Shown: in pieces, positions 53,326 to 63,929 of the stretch | Layout of the letters: each line of letters begins with the position of its first letter | Numbering within the stretch: the first letter of the stretch is position 1 | From: Sphaerolaimus hirsutus | Taxonomy: Eukaryota > Nematoda > Chromadorea > Monhysterida > Sphaerolaimidae | NCBI GenBank assembly: GCA_964036195.1 | Contig: CAXIWS010000275.1 | Location: 98,260-162,259, forward strand | Direction of reading: 5' to 3' | DNA: 64,000 nt | Notes under the pieces: model-generated | What the model was told of the DNA's origin: nothing | The model's database searches: none | The model's input: only the letters and a program-made list of their open reading frames with translations | Position numbers and translations under genes: made by a program

Positions 53326-54460
53326 CTGAAATGGTGGATTGGATGCTGTATGACTGCTACCATGTGTCATGTATTGTATGTAACTTGGACTTTGTATCAC
53401 ATAGCATGATGACGTTGATGCTATCTTGTTGTCATGCCATGTCCATGTTCATTATAATGTAGCCAGCAAGTGGTTATTTATTCCATAGACATGTAAAAAT
53501 GTAGGCCAGAGAAAATTAAAAAAAAGCAGAACAGAAAATTAGTATGGATGCTGGATTACCTTCAGTCTACTCTACTTCTACTGAGACTGTTTCAGAAATA
53601 ATGGATCTATTTACAACAACCATTGATATGAATTCCTGTCTTGAATACATCATTCACAAAGTATTTTAAATCTATCCTTTCTCAATTTTCCTCCTTTCTC
53701 CATTTGCATGGAAACTGCCAAAATAATATGCATTTTTGCAGAGGCTCCGCAGGACTGTTATAGATGCACCATTTCACTGATGCGATGCTACTATCCCATC
53801 AATCATAAGATTAATAACACTTACTATATTGAAAAATTGTGGCCCTGCGTGCCCCGTCTGGAATAGAATTTCCCAGTTTCCCAGTGAACCTGTTTATGTG
53901 CCTGGTTTCCTCCAAAGGATTGTTTTATTCCAAGTACTTTAAGCAAAGCCACAATTTCGAATTTACATACCAAATAGGCCCAATGATTAGTATGCCTAAC
54001 TCCATTTCCGAGTGGCTAGCAATGAATGCAAAACTGTTGCTGGAATAAGTACATGCCACAGTCCCACATACATATATGCATAACTATTTATCTGATGTAA
54101 TGATGTTCATGATTAAAATGTTCCTGGCTGCTTACAGGGCCCAGCCCAGCAACACAGGCAGGCTGTTGCCATGTTGAAAATGTTGTTAAAAATGAGCATA
54201 GGAATTGGATACAGACTATAAAATAAAATATTAGGCAGCTACTGGCCAAAACAAGAAAACTCCCAACTATTCTGAAATACATACAAACTGAGTGAATTTT
54301 GTTACTATAATATACTACGTATTTATGCACATACAAACTTGAAGGGTGCTCATCCTGGGCACATGTAGCCAACCCCCAAAGTACCCACCAAGTGTATCAA
54401 AACATTGTGCAAATTAAACATTTAAAAAATTTTGGCAACGTTTATCCACAGTCCCAACTA
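53326..54460. other. Unassigned, possibly intron
   Basis: Unique-looking AT-rich sequence. Short ORFs at 53839-54048 and 54088-54372 lack recognisable features. If the Cys-rich exon is real, part of this is its intron. Confidence 0.3.
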
Positions 54461-54898
54461 CCGTATATCCTCGAATAAGTCCTCCGGGGAGTTTTTTTTT
54501 CGTCAAAGTTTTTGAGGGGGGAGTTATTCAAGGGTGGGGAGTTATTCAAGGGTGGGGAGTTATTCAAGGGAGGGAGTTATTTTTTCCTCATAACTTTCAG
54601 GAAAACTTGCAGGTAGATAGGTGTGTATACACTGCGTAATACACACTGTGCATCTGCTTTCGCTGCTGTATGCTAACATCCTTTGTATTTTTGTCTCACA
54701 CACTGCACTGCATTTGCATTTCGTTTTTTTTCACTTGTTCCAGAATCCTCTCCACTCATCATGGAGGGGGGAGTTATTCAAGGGTGGGGAGTTATTCAAG
54801 GGTGGGAGTTATTTTTTCGTCAGTGTTTTTAAGGGGGGAGTTATTCAAGAGTCGGGAGTTATTCAAGGGGGGGGGGGGTCTTATTCGAGGATATACGG
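54461..54898. mobile_element. TA element, CCGTATATCC ends, AGTTATTCAAGG units
   Basis: TA|CCGTATATCCTCGAATAAG to its inverse, 438 bp. Inside are six or more GGGGAGTTATTCAAGGGTG units. Confidence 0.88.
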
Positions 54899-55109
54899 TA
54901 TTCTGCACGCTAGTGTATAGAAAAATCGCTTTTATTAGATAACTGTTATCCATTAAATAGCCAAATCAATTACTCAGTGTTTGATGGATCAATGGGGGGA
55001 ACACTATACCCACTTGTGAAGTCCCATAAACATGAGGATCTTGTCTATAGAAGATTTCTCACTGTACCAATATTTACAACTAGCAGGATTCTCTCCGACC
55101 TTCGGTCAG

Positions 55110-55895
55110 GTTTTTTGGTTCTCTACAATTAATACCACAAGGATTTACAAACACAAAACGAACAGCAAAACATAAACATAACCAATTAAAATTACAACAA
55201 AGTTTGACACCTTGCATAAACCACACTATCATATCACAAAACCTATACCACACAGAATGCACACTGCACACCATCATACCAAATTGCAAACTGTCCACAT
55301 TTTACCATCGAGTTAGTTTCATGCCCAACCATTTTAAGGAACTATACAAAAATCTTTTCCAAAAGATTGCATCTTTGGTATTGGTTTTGTTATTGTTGGT
55401 ACATTACATACCACATTTCAAAATACGTGGCTAGCATGTGTGCAAACTTAATTTGAGTGGTGTATTTCCTCTAATATGGCTTAAAGTCTAGACTGGTGTC
55501 TTCAATGGAAAGGTGGGTAAAGAGGTGGTGAAAAAAATATATGGGTCCTCTGTCATTGGAGGAAATATGATACATGCTAGGCATGTGTTTTGAAATGCCA
55601 TATGTAAGGTACCAACAATAACAAGACCAATACCAAAGATGCAATGTTTTGGAATGGATTTTTGTTAACTTCCGTAAAATGGTTGGGTACGAAATTTGGT
55701 AGTAAAATGTGGACAGTTTGCGATTTGGTATGATGGTGTGCAGTGTGCATTCGGTGTGGTATAGGTTTTGTGATATGATAGTGTGGTTTATGCAAGCTGT
55801 CAAACTTTGTTGTAATCTTAAATTGGTAATGTTTGTGCTTTGCTGTTCTCTTTGTGTTTGTAAATCCTTGTGGTTTGAATTGTAGAGAACCACAA
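55110..55895. repeat. Large inverted repeat, arms about 335 bp
   Basis: Left arm 55110-55440 and right arm 55555-55895 are imperfect reverse complements (about 80% by eye), with a 115-bp spacer. Both arms include CACACAGAATGCACACTGCA or its counterpart. A transcript would fold into a long hairpin. Confidence 0.85.
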
Positions 55896-55959
55896 TAACC
55901 CAGCCAAACGTCAGAAAGAATCATGCTATAGGTATCCACTACTCAGAGGCTTGCAAAAA

Positions 55960-56635
55960 ACAACACCCCAGTGGGGACCCCCCAAAAATGGCACCCCCTG
56001 GGAACCCCCAAAAATGGCACCACCAGGGAACCCCCCAAAAATGAAACCCCCTAGGGACCCTGCAAAAATGGCACCCCCTGAGGACCACCAAAAAATGGCA
56101 CCCCCTAGGGACCCCCCAAAAATGGCACCCCCTAGGGACCACCAAAAAAGGCACCCCCTGGGGACCCCCCAAACATGGCACCCCCTAGGAACCCCCACAA
56201 AAATGGCACCCCCTGGGGGCCCACCCAAAGATGGCAGCCCCCGGGGACTCTCCAAAAATGGCTCCCACCTGAAGACTCTCCCCAAAATGGCACCCCCTAG
56301 CGACCCCCCAAAAATTAGCACCCCCTGAGGACCACCAAAAAATGGGTGGTCCCTGTGGACCCCCCAAACATGGCACCCCCTAGGAACCCCCACAAATTTG
56401 GCACCCCCTGGGGACCCACCCAAAGATGGCACCCCCGGGGACTCTCCAAAAATAACACCCCCCTGAAGACTCTCCCCAAAATAGCACCCCCTAGGGACCC
56501 CCCCAAAAAAAGCATCCCATGGGGACCCCCTTGAAATGGCACCCGCATATGTAACCCCCAAAAAATGGCACCCTCTGGAGACCCCCCAAAAATGGCACCC
56601 CATGGGGACCCCCTCTAAATCCTGTAAATGCAGCC
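55960..56635. repeat. Minisatellite, about 27-bp unit
   Basis: About 24 copies of ATGGCACCCCCTAGGGACC plus CCCCAAAA. It gives a 225-codon Gly-rich minus ORF and a Pro-rich plus ORF that are translations of the repeat. Confidence 0.92.
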
Positions 56636-56639
56636 CCTA

Positions 56640-56935
56640 GTTTGGAAACTCCCATAAACTCAGCCCTTAATTTGGAAACTCCCATAAACTCAGCCCCTAA
56701 TTTGGAAACTTATGTTAACTCAGCCCCTAATTTGGAAACTCCTGTAAACTCAGCCCCTAATTTGGAAACTCCCATAAACTCAGCCCCTAATTTAGAAACT
56801 CCCATAAACTCAGTCCTAATTTGGAAACTCCCTTAAACTCAGCCCCTAATTTGTAAACTCCCATAAACTCAGCCCCTAATTTGGAAACTCCCATAAACTC
56901 AGTCCCTAATTTGGAAACTCCTGTAAACTCATTTT
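56640..56935. repeat. Minisatellite, 30-bp unit
   Basis: About ten copies of TTTGGAAACTCCCATAAACT plus CAGCCCCTAA. A decayed set recurs at 58447-58640. Confidence 0.92.
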
Positions 56936-58440
56936 CAGGTTTATGGTAATGTAGTGTCATAATGGAATGAATATTTCAAATCATCGCTATCATCAATGCA
57001 CAAATGCATCAATTCACCATTTTCAATTTTTTAGCCCCGGGGGTTAGACTTAAAGGTTATGGTAATGTAGAGTAGAAATGGAGTGCACCAGAGTTGGTAA
57101 AAGTACCGAACTTTTTTCAAAGTATACATATATGTAAAGTATTTATTCTTTACTCACCCCCTGAGTACAAAAAACGTAAAGTAAATTTTTTATACTTTTA
57201 CTCATGAGTAAACAGGAGTAAACATACTTTTCCCTGGAAAACGTAAATGTCAGTATTTTTGAGAAAAGCCACCCCAATTTTCGCCCAAAACCACTACTAT
57301 TTATAACTTTTTTCGCCTTTTTTTATCGCTTTTTGGCTATATATGTGCTATATAGCCATTTTCGACTATTTTGCACTATTTTTCGCATATCCTCTTCCTT
57401 TTTCCCCTTCTGTGCATTCAAATTTTCACCATAAAAGACTATCTGAAATATGTTTTCTGTACTCGAGTACTTTGAAAAAGTATACGTAAAAGCAAGTACA
57501 GGAACTTTTTTTCGGTGGAAACTCAACTGTATGTATTGACTGTATTTACATGTATTTACTCTGTACTCGAGTATACGTATTTATCGGGTAAAAGTAAATA
57601 CGTATTAAGAACTATGGAGTGCACGTCTCAAATCACTGCAATAAAAAACCCACAAATGCATCATTTCACAAATTGAAAGTTTTTGGGCCCAGGGGTTCAT
57701 TATCAGTGTATTAGTAATGTGGTGCCAAAATGGAGTGCATATTTGAAATCGCCACAGCCAGAAACCCACAAATGCATCATTTTATGATTTGAAAATTTTT
57801 GGCCCTGGGGGTTCATTTTCAGGGTTATGGTAATGTAGTGTCAAAATGAAGTGCATATTTCAAATGAGTGCAATCAGAAACCCAAAAATGCATCATTTCT
57901 CAAATTGAAAATATTTGGCCCCATGGGTTTATTTTTAGGGTTATGGTAATGTAGTATCAAAATGGAGTGCATATATCAAATCAGTGCAATCAGAAACCCA
58001 AATTTGAAATCAGTGCAATCAGAAACCCAAAAATGAATGATTTCACAAATTGAAAGTTTTTGGCTCCAGGGGTTCATTTTCAGGGTTATGGTTATGTAGT
58101 GTCAAAATGGAGTGCATTATTGATCAAATCAGTGCAATTAGAAACCCACAATGCATCATTTCACAATTTGAAAGTTTTGGCCCCAGGGGTTCAATTTCAG
58201 GGTTATGGTAATCTACTGTCAGAATGGAGTGCATATTTCAAATTAGTGCAATTAGAAACCCACAAATGCATCATTACACCATTTAAAAATTTTGGCCCCA
58301 GGGTTTCAATTTCAGGGTTATGGTAATGTACTGTCAGAATGGAGTGCATATTTCAAATCATTGTAATCAGTAACCCACAAATGCATCATATCACAATTTA
58401 TATTTTTTAGCCCTGGGGGCCTCACTTATGGTTATGGTAA
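56936..58440. repeat. Satellite of about 117-120 bp, interrupted
   Basis: Units contain GGTTATGGTAATGTAGTGTC, AAATGGAGTGCATATTTCAA, CAGAAACCCACAAATGCATC and GGCCCCAGGGGTTCA. About eleven units are present, one with a short internal duplication near 57990-58030. A hAT-like MITE is inserted at 57089-57616. Confidence 0.9.
57089..57616. mobile_element. hAT-like MITE, AAGTA/GTATAC units, 8-bp TSD gagtgcac
   Basis: CAGAGTTGGTAAAAGTACCG to AAGAACTATG, with GAGTGCAC at 57081-57088 and 57617-57624. The duplicated octamer is part of the satellite unit, so the empty site is present in neighbouring units. Confidence 0.93.
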
Positions 58441-58446
58441 TGTTAT

Positions 58447-58640
58447 TGTCAACTCCCATAAACTCAGCCCCTAATTTGGCAAACACCGATCAACTCAACT
58501 CCCATAAACTCAGCCTCTTATTTGTAAACTTGTGTCAACAGCCCCTTTTTTTTAAACTTCTGTCAACTCAACCCTAATTTATAAACACCCATCAACTCAA
58601 ACCTGAATTGTAAACTCAGCCCCTCAAAACTCAAGTCAAC
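58447..58640. repeat. Decayed 30-bp minisatellite units
   Basis: Diverged AACTCCCATAAACTCAGCCC-like units with variable spacing. Confidence 0.7.
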
Positions 58641-59247
58641 CCCCTATACATGTGCAATTGCATTCTTGGGAAGCTACTTTGCCATCTACTAACCCTGTTT
58701 GTCAAGATTGTAAGGGATCGTGTGTGTAAAGGGCATTTTGTGCTAATAAATAGTGACTACATTCTGTGTAAAAACACACATGAATCGGGTAGAGTCAGTG
58801 ACGTCCCATCGTTTACATTGGAGCATACTTTCCACACGAAAAATAGTGGATTTATAGTTGGTTATTAGATGATATTCACAAGAGACATCGATGTAAAAGT
58901 GAGTAATGCATTTACAATGTATTGCAATCTTTTGTAGCAAACCAGGTACATGTAATCATCTTGTCGTGGGAATGAATTGGCCCAAAGTGTTCCATCATTC
59001 ATGGTGTCTCGTGTTTCATTCAAGCGACCCTCACGCTTTGTGTACCATGCAAAGTTATCAGTATACGTTGATCCTGCAGCTTGCCTGTTAAATTTGTAAT
59101 CACAGCAATTTGTAATTTGTTTAATAATCACAGCAATGTGTGTGGATGCGCGGTGAAGCGTCGTGAAGTGTCTACACGCCGATGCTTTTCGACGCTTCAC
59201 GTAGCACCTAGCGCTTGCACACACATCACAAAAATCTGCGTGAAGAC
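58641..59247. other. Unassigned
   Basis: A 153-codon minus ORF (58865-59326) runs into the GGCACC array at its start and has no domain I recognise. GTGAAGTGTC and CGACGCTTCACG units at 59145-59215 recur after the insertion at 60151-60300. Confidence 0.3.
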
Positions 59248-60150
59248 TAGTGATGTAAAGGCACCGGTGCCCCGGTGCTGGGCACTGAAGGGCACCAGCA
59301 CCGGTGCTGGTGCGGTGCCATTGCAATCTTCAGGGGTGCCATGCCGGTGCCGGTGTCATTTTTTCAGAATAGCACCGGTGCCGGTGCGGTGCGGTGCCAT
59401 TTTTTTGCCGGTGCCAAAGGTGCTAGCACCAGCGCCAAAGTAAAAGGCACCGGGAAAGGCACCGGCCAAGGCTTCATGTGCTGTGCGAAGTTGTCCATAG
59501 TATGTGCTTTTTCATATTTAAAAAACAGCGATATATTTACCCAACCATTTTTTTGCCTCGTTTGTTAATATCCCATCAAATAAATATATGATCTGATGAG
59601 CGAATCTAAAATTTTGTTGAGTTTTAAAACATTTTTAGATTTTAGATTTCTCTTACATTTTGCTCAAAAATCGTTGTCAGTTTATGACAGAGATAGTTCC
59701 ATTCTCTGTACAGCAATGACTCCGATCAGTAGATAATAGTGGCTAGGGGCAATGTAGTGTATTAAATATTTTATTTTTGTAATCATTTGTAATCATTGTA
59801 ATTGCTTCATAAAAGTGATCGCCACATCATTCTGATCATTTTAAGTGCTCAACCATCAAAATCGGTTGAAAATTCATGGAAATATGCACTTCCGAAGGTG
59901 TGGCCACTGAGTAACTGCCCGATATTTTCTTCGGAAATTCCAGCCCGGTGCGGTGCCTTTCGGTGCTAGCACCGGCAACCCGCCGGTGCCCTTCGGTGCC
60001 GGTGCCATTTTTTCCGAATGGCACCGGTGCCGGTGCGGTGCGGTGCCATTTTCTGGCCGGTGCCCCAGGGTGCCAGGTGCCCTTTTCATGCGTTGGCAAA
60101 GGTGCCGGTGCGGTGCGGTGCCATTTTTCCCGGTGCCTTTAACATCACTA
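59248..60150. mobile_element. hAT-like MITE, GGCACC units, 8-bp TSD gtgaagac
   Basis: TAGTGATGTAAAGGCACC to TTTAACATCACTA, with GTGAAGAC at 59240-59247 and 60151-60158. GGTGCC/GGCACC arrays lie at both ends. The right half is shared with 52157-52596. Confidence 0.95.
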
Positions 60151-60257
60151 GTGAAGACACTTCACGTTTCTTGCTATGGCACTGGCACTTTCAATGTATA
60201 AAATAGTGAAGTGTGTGGAAGCGCCAGCGTTGTGAAGTGTCTTCGCAATTTTGTATG

Positions 60258-60304
60258 GTGAAGCTAGGTGAAGCTAGGTGAAGCTAGGTGAAGCTAGGTG
60301 AAGC
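60258..60304. repeat. Tandem 11-bp repeat
   Basis: Four and a half copies of GTGAAGCTAGG inside the GTGAAG-rich host sequence of the preceding element. Confidence 0.9.
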
Positions 60305-60572
60305 GTGAGGAAACACTGCACAATAAATTTCGTGATCCTGGTGATCACGAACCCATTTTTTGTCTGTGAATAGTATGAAATTCTAGTAGTTACAAACTTG
60401 TAGAGTTGGAAATGCACTGGAAGGCATGGCACTGTCATTTCAGAAAAATGGACACCAGCAAAAAACACACCGCACTTGATTCAAGACAAGCAGGCACCAG
60501 CACTGGTAAAAAGTTAAACCAAGGGACACCTCAGAAATTGCTTGCCAGTATGTATTTCTTCTTATACAATGG

Positions 60573-61155
60573 CATACCTCCAATAGAAGGTCACTTCCAA
60601 TAGAACGACAGGTTTTGGCACTTTTACGCAATAAAAAGAAGAATGACAGCCTCCAATAGGACGGCAGGTAGAAATTACTTTGGGTCCTAGAAATACTTCT
60701 AATATAAGGTATAACTTTTGGCTAAAATTGGAGGAAAAAATTTGGAGGAACTTTGGAGGAAAAAATAACTCCCCCCCCTTGAATAGTACCCCCCCCTTTA
60801 ATAACTCCCCCCCCCAAAAAAAAACCTCTGATGAAATAATAACGCCCCTGGGGTCTTTTTCAAGGATATATGGTATACCTTGTATTAGAGGTAATACGGT
60901 AATCGAAAAATGAGTGTTGATAACTTCCAAGGTGTTGAAATGATTGTTTTGGGGGTTATTATGACATTTGGTTCGTTTGAATTGATGCTTTGATATTTTG
61001 ATGTTACTCATAAAAAGTACTATGTTCAAATGAAAGATGTATAAAAAGTTAAGTGAAAAAGTAAAATGGCAGACTTCAATAGTATGGCACCTCCAATAGA
61101 ACAACAGGTAAAAACTTTATAAAAAATAGAACGCTGTTCTATTAGAAGAAATATG
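60573..61155. mobile_element. TA-type element with CCAATAGAACGGCA units, interrupted
   Basis: CTCCAATAGAAGGTCAC units at 60575-60670 and CACCTCCAATAGAACAACAGG with GTTCTATTAGAAGAAATATG at 61070-61150 are the two ends of one element. A CCCCTTGAATAGTACCCCC-type G-rich element lies between (about 60690-60900). Confidence 0.6.
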
Positions 61156-61239
61156 TTATACCACTTTGCAAAGATTCCATTTTCTAAATTTTATCTCTCT
61201 AATTTCTGTTTTGACACCCAAATCTTTACCTGTCCTTAC

Positions 61240-61295
61240 CTCTTCATTGCTGCATTTAGGAAATCACCTGATCCTGCATAGTTGTTTACTCCAAG
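61240..61295 (-). CDS. 56-bp exon of repeated gene family (gene 2)
   Basis: Bounded by GAATGGCAG| and |GTAAGG. It encodes LGVNNY...LNAAMK plus two bases. It is one codon shorter than the 59-bp copies, so the reading phase is kept. The intron between it and the 92-bp exon is only 63 bp here. Confidence 0.55.
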
Positions 61296-61358
61296 CTGCC
61301 ATTCAATGTTTTATTTTGGTTACATGTTTATTTGACTGAGAATTATGAAAGGGCAAAC

Positions 61359-61450
61359 CTGCTCAGTGACAAAAATCTCTTGCAGCATGTGCAGTTCTGG
61401 TAAGACTGCTGGCTGCACATATAGGTAGTTGTAAAATTTTCCATGGTAGT
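61359..61450 (-). CDS. 92-bp exon of repeated gene family (gene 2)
   Basis: The acceptor is TTTTCCACAG| and the donor GAGCAG|GTTTGC, with the same length and phases as 20995-21086. It reads YHGKFYNYLYVQPAVLPEL...FVTEQ. The split codon at its start is again Asp when joined to a 229-bp exon ending in G. The next 229-bp exon upstream is at 63930-64000 and beyond, on the same strand. Confidence 0.6.
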
Positions 61451-61702
61451 CTGTGGAAAACGTGGATGCAGTAATTCAGCAACCATATTTACTCAAGAGT
61501 GTTAGCTTATCGTCAAGTGTACTACCATATGGCTGACGTTTCATTTGGGGACAGCAATGATTTGGGTGCTTATGATTTGGATCTAGGTATATATTTTAGT
61601 CACATGTCACAGTGACGACGTGGTGTCACACAAATGGAAATTATGACCTAAAATACCTACCCCCTTGAATAACCCCCCCCCCCCCCTTGAAATACTCCGG
61701 GG

Positions 61703-62302
61703 TCAGATTTTATTCTCCCTACAGATTTGTAGGGTAGGGCATACGCCCGACAGATTTTTCAAAGTTTAGCCGCATCGGCGCACATGCACCGAGAGCAAGG
61801 CGGTTCGTAAAGTCGCCAATTTTGCAAATTGACGTATATCACTTCGATTTTGGCACGGAAATCATGATTTCGTCATTTCTTGGCCGTCGGCCAATTCGTT
61901 TTTTTTTATTTTGTTGGACGGGTTAATCGCATAAGTCGCGCTTTGTGTAGTCAGGTGGTCACTTTTTTAGTGTTCACTGCCTACAACCGAAACCATGAGG
62001 GCAGCGACAAGAAAGAAATGCATGCACGAGCGTACAAAAGCGCAACTTATGCGAGCAACCCGCCCGACAAAATAAAATAAAAAACGAATTGGCAGACGGC
62101 CAAGAAATGACAAAATCGTGATTTCCGTGCCAAAATCGATGTGATATACGTCATATTGCAATATCGGCAACCTTAAGGGATATTTTCTTGTATATTACGA
62201 ACCGCCTTGCTCTCGGTGCATGTGCGTCGATGCGGCTGAACTTTAAAAAATCTATCGGGCGTACGCCCTACCCTACAAATCTGTAGGGAGAATTAAATCT
62301 GG
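61703..62302. mobile_element. CCAGATTTAATT-type element, 600 bp
   Basis: TCAGATTTTATTCTCCCTAC inverted at GGGAGAATTAAATCTGG. Same family as 40324-41349, without the internal foldback. The interior has inverted CGCATAAGTCGCGCTTT. Confidence 0.85.
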
Positions 62303-62306
62303 CCCT

Positions 62307-62490
62307 AGGTGTTTTCGAGCTGAGGAAAAAGACCCCCCTCGAAATACCCCGAGGTGTTTTCGAGCTGAGGAAAAAGACCCCCCTCGAAATACCCCGAGGT
62401 GTTTTCGAGCTGAGGAAAAAGACCCCCCTCGAAATACCCCGAGGTGTTTTCGAGCTGAGGAAAAAGACCCCCCCCTCGAAATTCCCCCCT
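62307..62490. repeat. Tandem 45-bp repeat inside a TA element
   Basis: Four copies of AGGTGTTTTCGAGCTGAGG plus AAAAAGACCCCCCTCGAAATACCCCG. The first lies directly after the CCAGATTTAATT element. Confidence 0.93.
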
Positions 62491-63023
62491 CTTGAATGAT
62501 ATACATCATGTATACAGTGTACATGATGTATTTATTGGGGTCAAATCTCATCGCAGCTATACATAGAGTAGTTCGTATAGCTATCTACGTTTGTATGTTC
62601 TAATACGTCCTGCTTGGTGACGTTTATTACCAGTTCTGGATATGAAAAAGCCCATACTTTACTACGATATTTACAAACATTTCTGGCGAAATAATAACCC
62701 CCCCCCCACTTCGAAATACCCCCTCAAAATTTCCACTCTCAAAAAATAAACCCCCTGGGGGTATGTCAAGGAAATGCGGTATATTAAAAGGTCAAAAAAA
62801 TTTCATCAAGCAAGAAACTTTATAATAACCATCAGCTTCGGTTTCATCTTGTTCAAAAATCAGCATGAATGGTGTATTTTTTCATGGGATATATTTTTTA
62901 TGATTTCAGTCAGTTTCTCTGATAATTTTACCCAGATTTTCTTGAATAAGCGCCCCCTAACCACAATAGTAAAGTTAGAGTAAACCAAACAGGTAATGAT
63001 TTTACTAGTTTTGAAGAATTCTA
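62491..63023. repeat. Right part of TA element, then unassigned
   Basis: 62690-62782 is a right half ending GGAAATGCGG|TA. After that there is AT-rich sequence similar to 30620-30830 (GAATAA.C...CTAACCACAAT). No gene recognised. Confidence 0.5.
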
Positions 63024-63031
63024 GTAAAATC

Positions 63032-63842
63032 CAGAGTTGCGAAAGCGTATTTACGCTTACCCGAAATACCCGGGTAAATGGGTATTTATACTTACGCTTA
63101 CGCTTACGCTTTCATAAAATACCCGTACGCTTTTTTACGCTTTCCCGGCCAAAATACCCGGGTACTAAAAGCGTAAAAAAGCTGTTCACACGGTTCAGTT
63201 TTACACTTTTGAAAAAGCATAAAACCACAAAAAAAGAGTGAACGAAACTGCGTACCAAAAAAATTACTGCGTGCGTGCAGTGATGCTGGAAATAGTGGCA
63301 TATTTACAAATTGTATCGCAGTATGAATGTCTTGCTAATACTGTCTCGTTGAGCTAAATCGTGGCTTCAGATAGAAATTTTGGGCTGAAAATGGATTCCG
63401 ACGACGATGTTGTCGCCGTCGACAGCAGTAACTCCAAGTTGAAAGATACAAAGATGACTTACCGTGTTTCTTCTAATAGAACGGCAGCCTCCAATAGAAC
63501 GGCACCTCCCATAGAACGGCAGGCAAATAAAGTTGACAAAAAAATTGAACGGTGCTCTTCTATTAGAAGAAATACAGTAAGTGTCGCTACCGATGAATTG
63601 CCAAACAACATATGAGGGCAGACTACTACGTGGACATCCGAAAAATGCCGCTGAGAGCTTGATTTGGAAAGAATTCACTGAGAAAACATCTCTTAAAAAA
63701 TTTGTACGCTTACGCTTTTATTTACGCTTTCCCAGGTATTTTAAAAATACCTTACGCTTTCAGTATCCATACTGAAAATTTGGAAAGTGTATTTACGCTT
63801 ACGCTTACGCTTTCCAAAAATACCGGTATTTTAACAACTCTG
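63032..63842. mobile_element. hAT-like MITE, AGCGTA units, 8-bp TSD gtaaaatc
   Basis: CAGAGTTGCG to AACAACTCTG, with GTAAAATC at 63024-63031 and 63843-63850. It is inverted relative to 25131 and 41673. The interior has a short plus ORF (63361 on) with an acidic SDDDVVAVDSS stretch. That ORF may be chance. Confidence 0.95.
63462..63577. mobile_element. 116-bp TA element with CCAATAGAACGGCA units, nested
   Basis: TA|CCGTGTTTCTTCTAATAGAA to TTCTATTAGAAGAAATACAG|TA, with two inner CTCCAATAGAACGGCAC-like units. It is inserted in the hAT-like element and is the smallest complete member of its family here. Confidence 0.85.
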
Positions 63843-63929
63843 GTAAAATCTGCAAACCTAGCTTTTTGAATGTGTGAAATACCACGCTCAAATGTCATCA
63901 GAACTTTGCAAAACATTCAAAAAAGTTAC

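Noticed and set aside
55926-56603. 225-codon Gly-rich collagen-like minus ORF
   Set aside because: Translation of the 27-bp minisatellite. The period is a multiple of three, so stops are absent by chance.
58865-59326. 153-codon minus ORF as a gene
   Set aside because: Its first codons come from the GGCACC MITE and no domain or paralogue is visible.
62307-62490. CRISPR-like regular repeat
   Set aside because: Perfect head-to-tail 45-bp units with no spacers, in a eukaryotic transposon.
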